DNA from: Zygaena filipendulae
Lineage: Eukaryota; Arthropoda; Insecta; Lepidoptera; Zygaenidae
Length of the DNA stretch: 64,000 nucleotides
NCBI GenBank assembly: GCA_907165275.2
Contig: OU015651.1
Span: 11,988,501-12,052,500 of the forward strand
Direction: 5' to 3'
Shown here piece by piece: positions 1-13,400 of the stretch (within the stretch, counting starts at the first letter, position 1; every line of letters starts with the position of its first letter). The position numbers and the translations under genes were made by a program. Below the pieces are notes generated by a model. That model saw nothing but the letters and a program-made list of their open reading frames with translations, searched no databases and was not told the origin of the DNA.

Positions 1-10
1 TCGCTCGCAG

Positions 11-3000
11 CGCACGCTCCGCGACGAGGTGGTGGAGGCGTCGTCGCTGATAATGCGGCACGCGCGCGCCGCGTACCGGCGGCCGCGCGTGATCGTGTGG
101 TCGGCGCTGTACGCGGTCACGCTGACGCTGTTCACGCAGGTGCAGATCTACGTGCAGCTGCTGTGGCAGCAGATACAGACGGACACCGGCCGAGCGGTGA
201 GTGACCGCCACGGAGAAAATAAATTAACCAGAGATGCCATGCGGGCGGGGCAGGCGCACCACGGTGGCAAAGGAAGTTAGAGCTAATGCTCTAGCTCGCC
301 CAAAACTTGTTTTGCTAGTATTCCAAGTATATTTTCCACAACATTCCCAAAATTGTGAATTTTGACTGAGTTAAAGCGTAATTTACATTTCGTTACGATA
401 GTGAATGTTTTTGTGCGTGATGAATAGTTTCCTCCCTCCCCGCCTACCGCCCTCGACCCAAACAATAGTAACGGGCGAGATGACTAAATTTTAATTTTAA
501 GTCTGTCTTGTAGATTACTAATACATAGATTGGACACCTATTTTTCTTTTTGAACCGGATAGTGACGTCACGCGACATTTTGACTAAATGTATCTCCGTT
601 ATTTTTTGATCACGTAGAAAAAGGAAACATACGTGTCCAATATTTTTTATTAAATCTACATGACGGACTAGAAAGTAAAATTTAGTCAACTAGCCTATTG
701 CAAAGTTATTCAAAACATAAAATCTTATCATTAAATCACACGTTTGCAATCTAACTCGTCAAAACAATATTTTATATTTTCAGAGCAAATGTTTTGTTGA
801 GATGGGTTGACATTGACTGAGTCACTGTAGGCTAAATAATTATTGTGTCAAAAAACAATTTTTGCACAGTAAATTAAAAAGAATCCGTTATGCATAATGT
901 CTCAAATCAAAACAAAGAAATTGTTTATTTCACCTTCATGAAACCCATGCAGATCGTAAACATTTGTGACTATGTATATTGTAAAGAGCATTTTCGCACT
1001 ATTAAGGCAAGATGGTCACTATTGAGCAAATGTTCAAAAATGGAAAGTACGTATATTTACTAGAGGAACGATAGCATCCTGAGCGGAGCCGCGGGCAACG
1101 GGTAGAGCACGTATAATAATTGACTCTGCAAAACACCTCACACTTAGCTTACAAATCTAGGCATATTGTAGAGATCACATAGAAACGATAGGTATGTGAC
1201 GTCTTCAAACCCGCTGACATATAAATGGACAATGGAAAGTGGACACGGCAAAAGTTTTATAATATTTAAGTACAGAATTGAAAATGTGTGATAAAAGTCA
1301 ATTTCGTGCGACTTGTAAACTTTTTAGGTTATTGAACTGTTTAAATAGGTACTATTGAAAATAACTTTTCTTCCAACCCTGTCGATGTTTCTCTCTTTCT
1401 TTCTTTCTTTAGTCGCATGAGGCAGAACGCCTCAACGGCGCGGTGGAAGCGGTGCAGACGCTGGCGGGCGCGGGCTCGGCGCTCGTCGCGTCGCTGGTGA
1501 CGCGCGCGCCGCTGCCCGCGCTCGCCGCCGCGCTGCAAGCCGCCGCGCTCTTCCTCGGCACCTACTGCCGCAACATATACGCCGCGTACGCCGGGTACAT
1601 CGTGCTGGGGGTGCTCTACAACTACGTCATCACACTGGCCAGGTGAGCCGCCGCGCTCTTCCTCGGCACCTACTGCCGCAACATATACGCCGCGTACGCC
1701 GGGTACATCGTGCTGGGGGTGCTCTACAACTACGTCATCACACTGGCCAGGTGAGCCGCCGCGCTCTTCCTCGGCACCTACTGCCGCAACATATACGCCG
1801 CGTACGCCGGGTACATCGTGCTGGGGGTGCTCTACAACTACGTCATCACACTGGCCAGGTGAGCCGCCGCGCTCTTCCTCGGCACCTACTGCCGCAACAT
1901 ATACGCCGCGTACGCCGGGTACATCGTGCTGGGGGTGCTCTACAACTACGTCATCACACTGGCCAGGTGAGCCGCCGCGCTCTTCCTCGGCACCTACTGC
2001 CGCAACATATACGCCGCGTACGCCGGGTACATCGTGCTGGGGGTGCTCTACAACTACGTCATCACACTGGCCAGGTGAGCCGCCGCGCTCTTCCTCGGCA
2101 CCTACTGCCGAAACATATACGCCGCGTACGCCGGGTACATCGTGCTGGGGGTGTTCTACAACTACGTCATCACACTGGCCAGGTGAGCCGCCGCGCTCTT
2201 CCTCGGCACCTACTGCCGCAACATATACGCCGCGTACGCCGGGTACATCGTGCTGGGGGTGCTCTACAACTACGTCATCACACTGGCCAGGTGAGCCGCC
2301 GCGCTCTTCCTCGGCACCTACTGCCGCAACATATACGCCGCGTACGCCGGGTACATCGTGCTGGGGGTGCTCTACAACTACGTCATCACACTGGCCAGGT
2401 GAGCCGCCGCGCTCTTCCTCGGCACCTACTGCCGCAACATATACGCCGCGTACGCCGGGTACATCGTGCTGGGGGTGCTCTACAACTACGTCATCACACT
2501 GGCCAGGTGAGCCGCCGCGCTCTTCCTCGGCACCTACTGCCGCAACATATACGCCGCGTACGCCGGGTACATCGTGCTGGGGGTGCTCTACAACTACGTC
2601 ATCACACTGGCCAGGTGAGCCGCCGCGCTCTTCCTCGGCACCTACTGCCGCAACATATACGCCGCGTACGCCGGGTACATCGTGCTGGGGGTGCTCTACA
2701 ACTACGTCATCACACTGGCCAGGTGAGCCGCCGCGCTCTTCCTCGGCACCTACTGCCGCAACACATACGCCGCGTACGCCGGGTACATCGTGCTGGGGGT
2801 GCTCTACAACTACGTCATCACACTGGCCAGGTGAGCCGCCGCGCTCTTCCTCGGCACCTACTGCCGCAACATATACGCCGCGTACGCCGGGTACATCGTG
2901 CTGGGGGTGCTCTACAACTACGTCATCACACTGGCCAGGTGAGCCGCCGCGCTCTTCCTCGGCACCTACTGCCGCAACATATACGCCGCGTACGCCGGGT

Positions 3001-4353
3001 ACATCGTGCTGGGGGTGCTCTACAACTACGTCATCACACTGGCCAGGTGAGCCGCCGCGCTCTTCCTCGGCACCTACTGCCGAAACATATACGCCGCGTA
3101 CGCCGGGTACATCGTGCTGGGGGTGTTCTACAACTACGTCATCACACTGGCCAGGTGAGCCGCCGCGCTCTTCCTCGGCACCTACTGCCGCAACATATAC
3201 GCCGCGTACGCCGGGTACATCGTGCTGGGGGTGCTCTACAACTACGTCATCACACTGGCCAGGTGAGCCGCCGCGCTCTTCCTCGGCACCTACTGCCGCA
3301 ACATATACGCCGCGTACGCCGGGTACATCGTGCTGGGGGTGCTCTACAACTACGTCATCACACTGGCCAGGTGAGCCGCCGCGCTCTTCCTCGGCACCTA
3401 CTGCCGCAACATATACGCCGCGTACGCCGGGTACATCGTGCTGGGGGTGCTCTACAACTACGTCATCACACTGGCCAGGTGAGCCGCCGCGCTCTTCCTC
3501 GGCACCTACTGCCGCAACATATACGCCGCGTACGCCGGGTACATCGTGCTGGGGGTGCTCTACAACTACGTCATCACACTGGCCAGGTGAGCCGCCGCGC
3601 TCTTCCTCGGCACCTACTGCCGCAACATATACGCCGCGTACGCCGGGTACATCGTGCTGGGGGTGCTCTACAACTACGTCATCACACTGGCCAGGTGAGC
3701 CGCCGCGCTCTTCCTCGGCACCTACTGCCGCAACATATACGCCGCGTACGCCGGGTACATCGTGCTGGGGGTGCTCTACAACTACGTCATCACACTGGCC
3801 AGGTGAGCCGCCGCGCTCTTCCTCGGCACCTACTGCTGCAACATAATCTCTTACACCCTGTTTAATATAAGAAAACCAATATAAATATGTAATTAGAACC
3901 GGTTTTTGTTTCTGCACAGTAATCTATCTATTGTAAACGCATTGTTACCATGTCTAAACTGTACAGTCAGAGCCGCAGCAACATGTAAACACAGATCAGT
4001 CAGTGAAACTCACTACTATTGCAATAACATTCATGTCCGTCAAAAGTGTTTACATATTTCTACCGCCGACTGTACATTATTATCATCTCTCGGCCAGTGT
4101 GAAAATATCGAGCCAGCTGAGCGACGAGAGCTGCTTCGGGCTGATATTCGGCATCAATATGCTGATCGGCACGGTGCTGCAGTCGCTGCTGACGCTGCTG
4201 CTGACCGCTGAAGCGCACCAGCTGTCCATCGCTCAGCAGTTCTACTACGTGAGCGCGCTGTATGCAGCGCTTGCAGCGCTGTGGCTGGCCGGGTGGGCGG
4301 CGCATGCGCTGTGGCAGCGTCGACACGTCAAAGCCAACGATACGCATTTATAA
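11..4353 (+). CDS. SLC19-family (thiamine/folate) transporter, paralogue 1, 3' part
   Basis: C-terminal part of an SLC19 multi-pass plasma-membrane carrier, a family that takes up thiamine or reduced folate; substrate cannot be told here. Exons inferred: 11-196 (after an AG at 9-10, phase 0, contains AAYRRPRVIVWSALYAVTL), 1413-1642 (after a pyrimidine-rich TTTC tract; contains NGAVEAVQTLAGAGSALVAS and AYAGYIVLGVLYNYVITLA) and 4098-4353 (SQLSDESCFGLIFGIN, then hydrophobic segments, stop TAA 4351-4353). Exon 1413-1642 ends in AG and joins T at 4098 to make Ser. Upstream exons lie outside the window. The donor at 1643 is the first of 21 tandem copies (array 1539-3844); use of any later donor would include an in-frame TGA. 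The exons are GC-rich, unlike the surrounding introns. A same-strand paralogue follows at 10,454. Confidence 0.85.
478..702. repeat. MITE-like element (CTAGTT/ACTAAATTTT family) in SLC19-1 intron
   Basis: AT-rich stretch with inverted ends (GATGACTAAATTTT near 478 and AATTTAGTCAACTAGCC near 690). It shares its core (TGACGTCACG, a TCCGTTATTTTTT motif, ATACGTGTC, GACGGACTA) with stretches at about 40,585-40,873 and 50,270-50,560. It is therefore a dispersed non-autonomous family; superfamily not determined. Confidence 0.55.
1539..3844 (+). repeat. 108-bp tandem array: 21 units of exon end plus splice donor (SLC19-1)
   Basis: Twenty-one full 108-bp units (1539-3806) plus a partial unit (3807-3844). 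Each unit is the last 104 nt of the sixth SLC19 exon followed by GTGA of the splice donor, so every unit carries a consensus CAG|GTGAGC. Units are nearly identical. Units 6 (2079-2186) and 15 (3051-3158) share the same two substitutions (A at 2111/3083, T at 2154/3126), exactly 972 bp or nine units apart, and unit 12 has a private change at 2764. The partial last unit has CTGCTGC instead of CTGCCGC. Because 108 is a multiple of three, long open frames run through both strands; the true exon frame has a TGA in every unit. Confidence 0.97.
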
Positions 4354-4411
4354 TGACCGCTGACAGTATTCACATTTAGTGAGTAACGTTTTGCACTTTG
4401 TAATATAGATG

Positions 4412-4538
4412 GGTAAATCAATTCGGTGCTTGGGTCTAAAGGCGACAAAAGCCGGCCTTTTACGGTCTTTTATCGGGCGTAAACCTGAAAACTGCCGGCT
4501 TGTATCGGGTTTAATACCAAGCACCGGGTTGATTGCCT
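4412..4538. repeat. Short inverted-repeat (MITE-like) element
   Basis: The ends are inverted: GGTAAATCAATTCGGTGCTTGG at the left has its near reverse complement, CCAAGCACCGGGTTGATTGCC, at the right. The GC-rich interior (GCCGGCCTTTTACGG...) is also partly palindromic. Length is ~127 bp. It lies just downstream of the stop codon of SLC19 paralogue 1. Confidence 0.6.
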
Positions 4539-7500
4539 ATACTTTGTAATATAGCTGAAGAGTAGAGACCTATTTTCGTATGCTTTTTCTCATGAAAAAT
4601 GCCGGTTAGCAAAAGAAAGTTTATATAGTAGGTATTTCCCACCAGCAAAAAGATCGCGTAACAGGTGCTCATAAAGCAAAAGTGCTGTATGAAAATCTTA
4701 TAAGATCATGATTGCCAGTAGTTATTATTATATGATTTTTATACAGCAATTTTGTCATTGTTGTTTGGGTATTATATCGAATATGATAACAAACATGATG
4801 GACAATAATTACACTGACTGTTTTTGGCTGCGGTTTTTATTTGGCGTAGCCATAAGTTAGAATTTATTTTTCTGTTTATAGTCAGCCATTCCGTTGTAGT
4901 TACTTATCTAATCAAATACGTGAAGTAGCGAGGCTTTTAGTGAGTGAATACATATCACGGATATAACTTAGTTAAGAGCCAAATGACGCGTGATTGGTTG
5001 GTGAATGATTCATTTACGGTAAAAATTAGTGAGCACATAGTATGTATCTATACAAAGATCCGAGATATAACTAGACCAACAAAAGAAATGATTGAAAATT
5101 GATTTTTGACACTTTATAAATCTTGGTAAAAAATTGTGTCGCATTCGCTTTCAAGTTGCTATACTTTGTTTCAATAAAGTTATTTCCTTTCAAGTTTTGA
5201 TACTTTAAAAATCCCATCTTAAAACTGACGCCTCAAAATCAAGTTAAAATTGTGACGATTTAAAATGAATAATTTAAAGTAGAAGTACTAGTATTGAAGT
5301 AGTAGTTGATAGTACTTGGTATTAACTTTGTACAGTTGTAAGCTATTTCAAAGTGTCGAGCGATCTGCATACAGGTTCACTACATTGTAGTATGGTAATA
5401 AGTAACTTAATCCAGTTAGGTATTCGACAAATGTGAGATATTCTCAAAAAATTATGACTGACAAATGATTTATAGATATAAATAATTTAGTTAAAGTTTT
5501 AGTGTGGTTCTAAAAGAAGAGGCTTTGATGAACTATCCAAAGGATAACCCACGTGCTACGTCAAAACATGTATTACGAACTCAAACATATCCCCTATCCG
5601 TCCAGTGCGAAGTCACTTCAAAAATAGACCGACTTTGGAGACAGGGTGTTATTTTCATTGTATGACTAAGTTGGTGCTATGATTATCAGTTTTTTTAAAG
5701 TAAATTTTGCCAATTTCGGGAAAGGCAAAGGAATCTCAGTCCATACAGCCAAGTCAGACGTTCTTCTGTTCTGCAGTTATTTACATTGAAGTGCATTGGA
5801 GATGCATTACAGTTTGAGAACTAAGTTTTTTTATTATGACGTGTGATATCCATTGGGTATTTACTCAAAGATTATTATAGGCTTAGTGTGTTTCTGAAAC
5901 AGTAAATTTAAGGCAACGTCAATATTGTTACATTTTTTCATTGTATTTTTTAAGTTTTTGATAGATTTTCATTATAGGTTGTGCCTGTGAGATGAGGTGT
6001 TTTCATATGTTTATTATTTTTAATTTTGCATAATTTTATAAAGGGTTAGTGGATGGGGTTTCTAGCCGAGAATAAAGGTTTACTGCTAGAAAATGCCCTG
6101 TGCATTAAGTCCGCCTTTGTTAATCTGTACAGTAAAGTTCTATAAATAAATAACGTGTACATGATAGCAAATAACTTCTGCTTAATTTTTTTCTCATCGG
6201 CCAGCTTTTCCAAAAATATCTTTTCAAAGATTAAAAACAAATTCGTCTATATGTTCATCATTGAAAATCATTGTTTGGGTCAATAATTAACAGTCTTCGT
6301 CCATCGCGATATTATATGTAAGATTTTTCTGATTTTTTAAATTGTGAAACAAGTTCACGATTTAAAACCTTCCTTCCCTTTAAACTTGTAGAATGATAAT
6401 ATTTATTCCAGGATATTATTTCGTAGGTACTTGACCAAGCAAAACATTGTGAATTTATTGTGACTGAAGCTCATAAATTCTTAGAATTTTATTAGTAATA
6501 ATTATATTATTATTTTTAAGTAGTAAACGCCTAAGCCAAAACTAGGTTAAAATTTTGCAATAAGTTCTTTGCTGCCAATGTAAAAGACGACTTAAATTAT
6601 TTTATAAAAAATTACTTTAATGACGACGACATACGTCCGAGTTTTAAGGCTGCTCTCAGACTATAATATACAACGTGTTAATGAATTAACTGAAAACTAG
6701 AAAGTAGTTTGCTCAGAATCAACTAGCGAATCGATCGCACTATGTTTTAATATAGGTTACATTGTTTCATTTTTACTAGCTCATGTCTAAATTTTTTATA
6801 ATACAATATTTGACGCGTACGCCGCCCGCAACAAAAAAAATTGAACCAGTAGGCGCGGGCGTAGCGCTTGGAATTTCGTAGATAGGTCACCTCCAAACTA
6901 ATGTTTAACAACTTTTAAAGCATACATTTTTTCGACATAAAATATATTTTAATCATATTATTGTTTATTTTTTTAAACGGGGTGTATCAGGTTTTCAGTT
7001 AATTCATTTACACGTTGTATATAGTAATATATATAGTTGTTTATATAGTGCAACAATGTCGCTCAGCATATATTTTATTTGAACACGTTCACTATACTGT
7101 ATTAGTATGGGCTTATGAAAGCTGTAATTTTGGAGTTCCTGTAGAAATTCCAGGATAAACTATACCTATAAACCTTCCTCTGGAATCACTATCTATTTGG
7201 TAAAACACCGCATGAAAATCCGTTCAGTAGTTTTTGAGTTTATCGCGAACAGACAGCCAGATAGACGCGGCGGAGGAGTTTGTTTTATAATATGTATGTT
7301 TGTTTTATATAATTATGGATTATAGCGTAGTCTGAAAGCAGCTTAATTTTCAGCAAGTTAACTTAATATTATCAGATCAATTTTGGATAAGGATTAGCAA
7401 AATTTTATTTATTGTTGAGAAGCATCTTCAGTGTTTATTTAGTACAATGTAGTTTTAAAATCTAGTCCATTGCGAATCAAATGTAGTACTTACCTAGTAT

Positions 7501-7888
7501 GAGAAGAAGTAGGTATAATTATCTGTTTGAGGTGACTAATAAGAGAGGTATGCAAGAGCATTTCAGGGGGCTTACCACCACAGCCAGTATTATTTTAAAG
7601 CCGATATCGACAAAAGTTTAAAATAACATAAAGCTTATCTAGCTTAAACAGCCTCATAACCTTAACTTTTTGTTTATTGTATAATACAATATAATAGTTT
7701 CGACTTTATGCACAGAGTACAAGGTCGAAATTTCAATGTATAATATGAAATTTCGGTGTAAGATTAAAATAAAACTGTGAGTAACAAAGACAAGTCTTAG
7801 GGTCCTTGTTTTAATTTCATTCATCCTCGTCTAGAATAGTATGGGTGGGTGGTATGGAATACTTTTACTAAATTTACTTTGGAATAAC

Positions 7889-8053
7889 GGCCGCACGAGA
7901 GAGATGAGTCGTTTTAATGAATGCTTAAGTTAAATTTAGTTAAATGGCAAATATGAATTAACATTATTTTAATGAACGTCTCTGATTGCGACGATATTGT
8001 TTTAAAAATCTTTACTTAAAATTGAGTAATCATTAAAACGACACTCAGTGCGA
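7889..8053. repeat. MITE, CCGCACTCAGAGTCG family (diverged)
   Basis: Left end GGCCGCACGAGAGAG with GAGTCGTTTTAATGA; right end CATTAAAACGACACTCAGTGCG. The ends are inverted relative to each other and related to the terminal sequence of the Harbinger-like element at 19,360-28,484. A similar copy lies at 10,789-10,945 and a clean one at 60,691-60,793. Confidence 0.55.
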
Positions 8054-10453
8054 ACATAAAATAACTCAATTAAGTTTTAGTAAAATCAAAATTAGAATGG
8101 AGTCAGCTTAAATTTTGGGCTGAACCAAGTTCAATTTTCCTAATGGGTTTTTTTTATTTTGGTACCTACCTACTGGCCTTGGTCTACACCACGATTCATG
8201 TTATATATGTATAGTGTCAACATGAAATGAGTAAGAAAAAGTGAATGATTAAAATTTATTTATTTATTTATTGGGCTCACAAAACAGGTAACAATCGGAA
8301 TATTGGCTGAAATTATAATACAAAGTTGTAGAGCTAGACTGTTACCACAGACATGTGGGCACAGCTTTACACGCAATTATTAAATAAGAATATAAAGCTG
8401 TTAGGTCGTTAATATAAAACTTAAAGTTATGTTAAATTAAAATTTAAAATATTATACCTATTGTACTACCTATAGAGAAATAATCGAAGCCCCGTGTTAC
8501 TTTACGTTAATTTAAACACATTTAAATATATTTTTTACACTTTATTTACTTGCGTTTCAATTTGAATTGATGATTAATGGATTGATTATGGCGAAATTTG
8601 AAATTAGGTGTACTTTTTGTCATCATACATATTTTTAATTAAAAATTAGACATTATTTATTAATATTTTTATTTAGGTAATTCTGTGCTAGACAAACACC
8701 ACGCCATTGTATCAGTTTTTTATCTCACATTTTGGTATACATTGGTTTTCTCGTAAAATTTTATTATACTTAGTTTTACTATCGAATTGTATTGTAACTA
8801 AAACTAATTTACCCCGAAACTTTTTAATTTCGGTTACATACATACAATTGTTTGTACTTACTTATGATTTTGTTAATTGATTACCGAGTAGGTTGTAGAA
8901 AAGAGTGATATTTATGACCTTGAAAGTGAATAATTATACATTCTATAGAATAGCTGTTGTAATTGTTAAAAACAACTTTTACTGTTAAAAAATGAAATAT
9001 TAAATTTATTTATTATTTTGTTTAAATGTTTTCATTCCTTTAATGTCAAATATTTACATCGTGACCTAAAAAGCTGACACTAGAGTACTATAGGTAAAGT
9101 GTATTCTATTCTATACGTAATAGTTTGCAGAGTCGATACAACTCCCAAGCTAAATGATCTTTTGTGAACCAATCAAAACTTATTTTATACGGTATTCTAC
9201 TGTATACCTACCTACAGTATTTTTGCGTGCATTTCTTAGCACTCACTACTCTCAGAGACTTTAGATACTAGTTTCTCCATCGATCGCAACGAACGGCAAC
9301 TTCTTCGTTTTTTGCATTTTTGTTCTACTTACATAATTATGGCGTAGCCATGAATTTCCCTGTAAGCTGCAAAGGTTAGCTCTGATGATACCGCCACATT
9401 TCATACTAAAATGGGTAATCAATAACGACAAAGTGGAGCCTACCATCTTACTGTAATAACATTACAATTTCGTCCATTCAAAATTTTATTGTTATTACCG
9501 TCGAAAAATTTCAAAATCGCAATTTCGACTTTATGTGACAATCAGTAAGGTTGAAATATGAATGGATAAAATATCGATGTAAGAATTCTAGTAATTTGTA
9601 TTGGTTTGTTTTTAATTTATGCTATTTATTACTTAAGGAATGCAAACGTAACGAATCTGCACATATAGGTACGTATAAATTCCTAGCTTCATATTTATGA
9701 GGTAGTTTGTTTTAATCAGATGAGATTATTATCAACGGGGCTGCATATTGTTTTATTGCTGGTCTATGTTGCTAGTAGATATAGGTATTAATCCATTTCC
9801 TTGTGAATATTTTTCTTTTTGAAACGCTTTTATTTGTCCAAAATGTTCCAATTTAATGTAAATTCCAATTCTTATGACTTCATAGTTTTGCCAAAAGTGA
9901 TGCCATATAGAGTTTGCTTATCCGATGTTACAGAAAATACCTATTCGTATATTATTTTCTCCATTCTCACTTATTCGTCTGTCATGCATTGTCTTGGAGG
10001 AACATCGAAAACACGAAACGACAGTCGTAGTGAACACCGTAAAAAATTGACTGATATGTATATAACCCTCAACAGCTGTAACCAAATATATTAGGAACGC
10101 CACCGCCCTCCCCCATGAATGGGTACGGTTGTACAAAAGTTGGCCTATAAAGTTAAAAGATCGACACAACAAAATAAAAAGTTGATCGCATTCCAAAAAC
10201 CATTAAAATTGAATATGACTTCATGAGTAAGTAGGTAAAACTTAACGATTATTTTCATGAAGTCAAAACGAATAATCCACTTTTTTAGCCAACCGTACAA
10301 GAGTAGAACTTATTAACGCAATAACTTGATGCAGTAGATTTACAGCGCAGATAAAATACGACGTGCATCTTTGAATGCGGATCAGTTGACTCTGGGTTTT
10401 ACAGTGAGTCCAATCTCTACAGACGCTTGGCAAAAATCAAGAGAGTCGACGAA

Positions 10454-13400
10454 ATGATATTCTCGCAAGGCGCAGTGGAAAATTGGGTTAAAGTAACGTT
10501 AATACTATGCGCGTTCGGTACGTTGCGGGAGATTCGGCCCTCCGAGCCTTTCGTTTCGGAGTTTCTCAGTGGACCCTGGCGGAATGTGACCGAAGACCAG
10601 CTGAACAGGGATGTGTATCCGATATCGACTTACTCCTATTCGGCTCAGTTAGTCGTGATATTTTTGATCACAGATTTTCTGAGATTCAAACCCGTTATCA
10701 TACTTTCCGGTAAGTACCTACCTGCTTGGTTAGTACTTAGGAAAACCACATCATAGTAACGTCTGTTTAAAAGAAAATGAAAGTTACTGCCGCACTCAGA
10801 GTCGTTTTAACGATTATTTAATTTTAAGTAAAGATTTTAAAACAAAATTGCCGCATTCAACTAAATTTAGCTTAATTACCAAATGCCAATTAACATTGAT
10901 TTAATGAACGTCAATCTTAAATTAAGTAACGACTTTGAGTGTGGCCATTATTATAAAGCTATTTAAAAAAAATTGGAATGGAGCCTCAGAAGTTATAAAC
11001 TACTAATTCGATTTTCAAGTGTTCTATTTTAATTATTTAATTAAGCATTATTCTAATGTATTGGAAACGATAAATTTTCTATACAATTTCTTTTTCCAAA
11101 ATACTTAGCCTCGATTTTTATCCCAGAACAGTGATAAACATAAAACTGGTTGGTATTTTCAAAATTTTACTCTTATACCTACTACCAAACTACTACTGTT
11201 ACATAATTACCTAATTAAGTAATTACCTATGTATTTATATTTACAAAATCTTATTTTTTTATTTAATAGCAGGTAAAATGTGTTGAGTTTTATTTCGTCG
11301 CGCCATCACTTGCGCATGTATCTAGTCTTAAATGAAGGCTATGGTTTTCGGGCGGTTCCTCGTAAGTTTAGCAGATTAGGCACCGAAAAGCTACGTATTG
11401 TATGAAATTGACGCCTTCGGCTGCCCTGTTTTGATAATCGTTAGGGAGCCGGACGCAAAATGCGTGCGCGTGGTCGGGCTAAATATCAATATCTTTTCAA
11501 CATTTAATTATGAGTAGACATTAAAGTATCCATTACTTAATAACTATACCTACATAGAAGTTTGTCCACTGTACAAAGCGTGCAAGGTCAAAATTTCAGT
11601 GAACGAAATTAACTACCAATGTGATAGCAGTAGAGCGGTAGTCAAAATATGCATGTATCTAAAATCATCGCGGGTAGAATGAAGTTTGCGCTAAAATTGT
11701 AGTCGTGTGCAGATTGTGGTTGGTAAGACATAGATGTCTTTAACACTCCATATTATAATCCATTAATGCTTAAGATTATAGAGAAATTGATAATCATATT
11801 ATTAAGATAGATTAGATTGCTTGTAAAACGCTTTGCTAGATATGAAATCAAGAGATATCTATGCAAGGTCTTAGAGGTTTACCTACCTGTAGTAACCATA
11901 TAGTTACATAATTATATCGTTTTGTTATTTTAACATCCGGTAATTACTTATTTGAGAATAGCTGTGCTTGCAACTTCTGAGATTTCCTACGGGATAGGCA
12001 GATATAGGTAATTAGGTACATAATTACCTACTTCTCATCTGTTTCAATAGTGATTGTTGATCACGGCTATAATAGGTAGGTATAACCTAAACATAGATTT
12101 CGAATCATTTGTGCTTTTTGTGTTGAATCATTTGGGTAAGATAACTCTGAATAACTTTCAGTTTTCACTAACGGAAAAATCTTATCCGAAACTATACTAG
12201 CTGTCTCCCGTGGTTTCACACGCAGTAATTTCCAAAATCCCGCGGGCATTCCAGGGCCGGCAGTCTCGACAATGTTAAACTATATGATAAGATACACTTT
12301 ATTTAGCAATGACATGCAACAACTACTTAAAAATTTAAAGATAAATAAAACTATGTGGTGCAGTGCCTTGCTAAAAGGGACTCCACTCAGCTATATACAT
12401 AGATACTTTAAACCTTCCTCTTAAATCACTTTATTTATTAGTGAAAAGTGCATGAAAATCCGTTTAGTAGTTTTTAAGTTTATCGCGAACAGACAGATGC
12501 GGCGGAGGACTTCGTTTTATAATATGTAGGTATATCCGTATCTACTTTATTTCACATCACTTTTGAAACACAATATATCTTTGGCCCCCTTACGCCTTTT
12601 AATTTATGCCTGTTTGTAATCGACAATTCGACATATTTTTAGGTTTGACCGGTATAGCGATTTACGCAATCTTGTTGTGGACGAAAGGTATACCATGGAT
12701 TCAAGTGTCACAATTCTTGTACGGCACGTACATAGCGACAGAAGTTGCGTACTATACATATATGTACGCTAAGGTAAATGTCCAAACGAAAATAGGAAAT
12801 TGCGCATTGCGCAGTGCCATTTTATAAACTTTTACTCCAAGTCTTAATAAAGATGTAGGTACCTATGTAGGCTCATAAATCGATAGTTCGATGAGTAGGT
12901 ATACCTACGTACAGTCTGAATTAGGTAGGTATAGAGGCGCGTCTGTAGGTACCAGCCACCCTAGCCAAATTGACATTCTACAATCGTTAACGTATAAAAA
13001 ACTAAGTAACTTGTCTAAAATCAGCCAATCAAAACTCTAGTTTCGCGTGACTAACGATTCCGTTCTTAGTTTTCTATGCGTTAGCGATTGTAAAATGTAG
13101 AACGTAGGTAAGTATAGAAGTTATACCTAATAGAAAACAAATTATACTTTAACAGAAACTAAAACCATATAACATTATATTGTCTTGGTTTAATTGCGTG
13201 TAGGTACCTATCACGCAAAAACTACCTACCTATATAGGTATCTATGTAAATACAGCACCAAGTCTTCACAGTTGCCATGCATATTATCCAACTAACGGTT
13301 CTATAGGTACCTGCATCAATAACGCCATGAAGTTTAGAACACCTACCCCTTGTTACAAAATGTCACACTTTGTTGACCCCCTCCCCTGCCCTTAACGTGT

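Larger units (their letters stand above)
4354..10453. other. Intergenic region between the two SLC19 paralogues
   Basis: About 6.1 kb of AT-rich DNA with no supported gene. It contains an inverted-repeat element at 4412-4538, a decayed copy of the poly(A)-tailed repeat near 5,700-5,830, Helitron-like fragments near 7,137-7,300, and a Harbinger-type MITE at 7889-8053. The short ORFs here (for example 9,261-9,446 and 9,819-10,094) show no family resemblance or splice context and I do not call them genes. Confidence 0.6.

Noticed and set aside
1539..3844. CRISPR-like regular repeats
   Set aside because: There are no spacers; units are contiguous 108-bp copies of an exon end in an animal genome.
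1643..3865. 740-codon ORF of repeated SRRALPRHLLPQHI units, plus strand
   Set aside because: It is the wrong frame of the 108-bp exon/donor array; open only because the period is a multiple of three.
1341..3917. 858-codon ORF of repeated YVAAVGAEEERGGSPGQCDD units, minus strand
   Set aside because: Antisense frame of the same array, kept open by the repeat period; no independent evidence of a gene.
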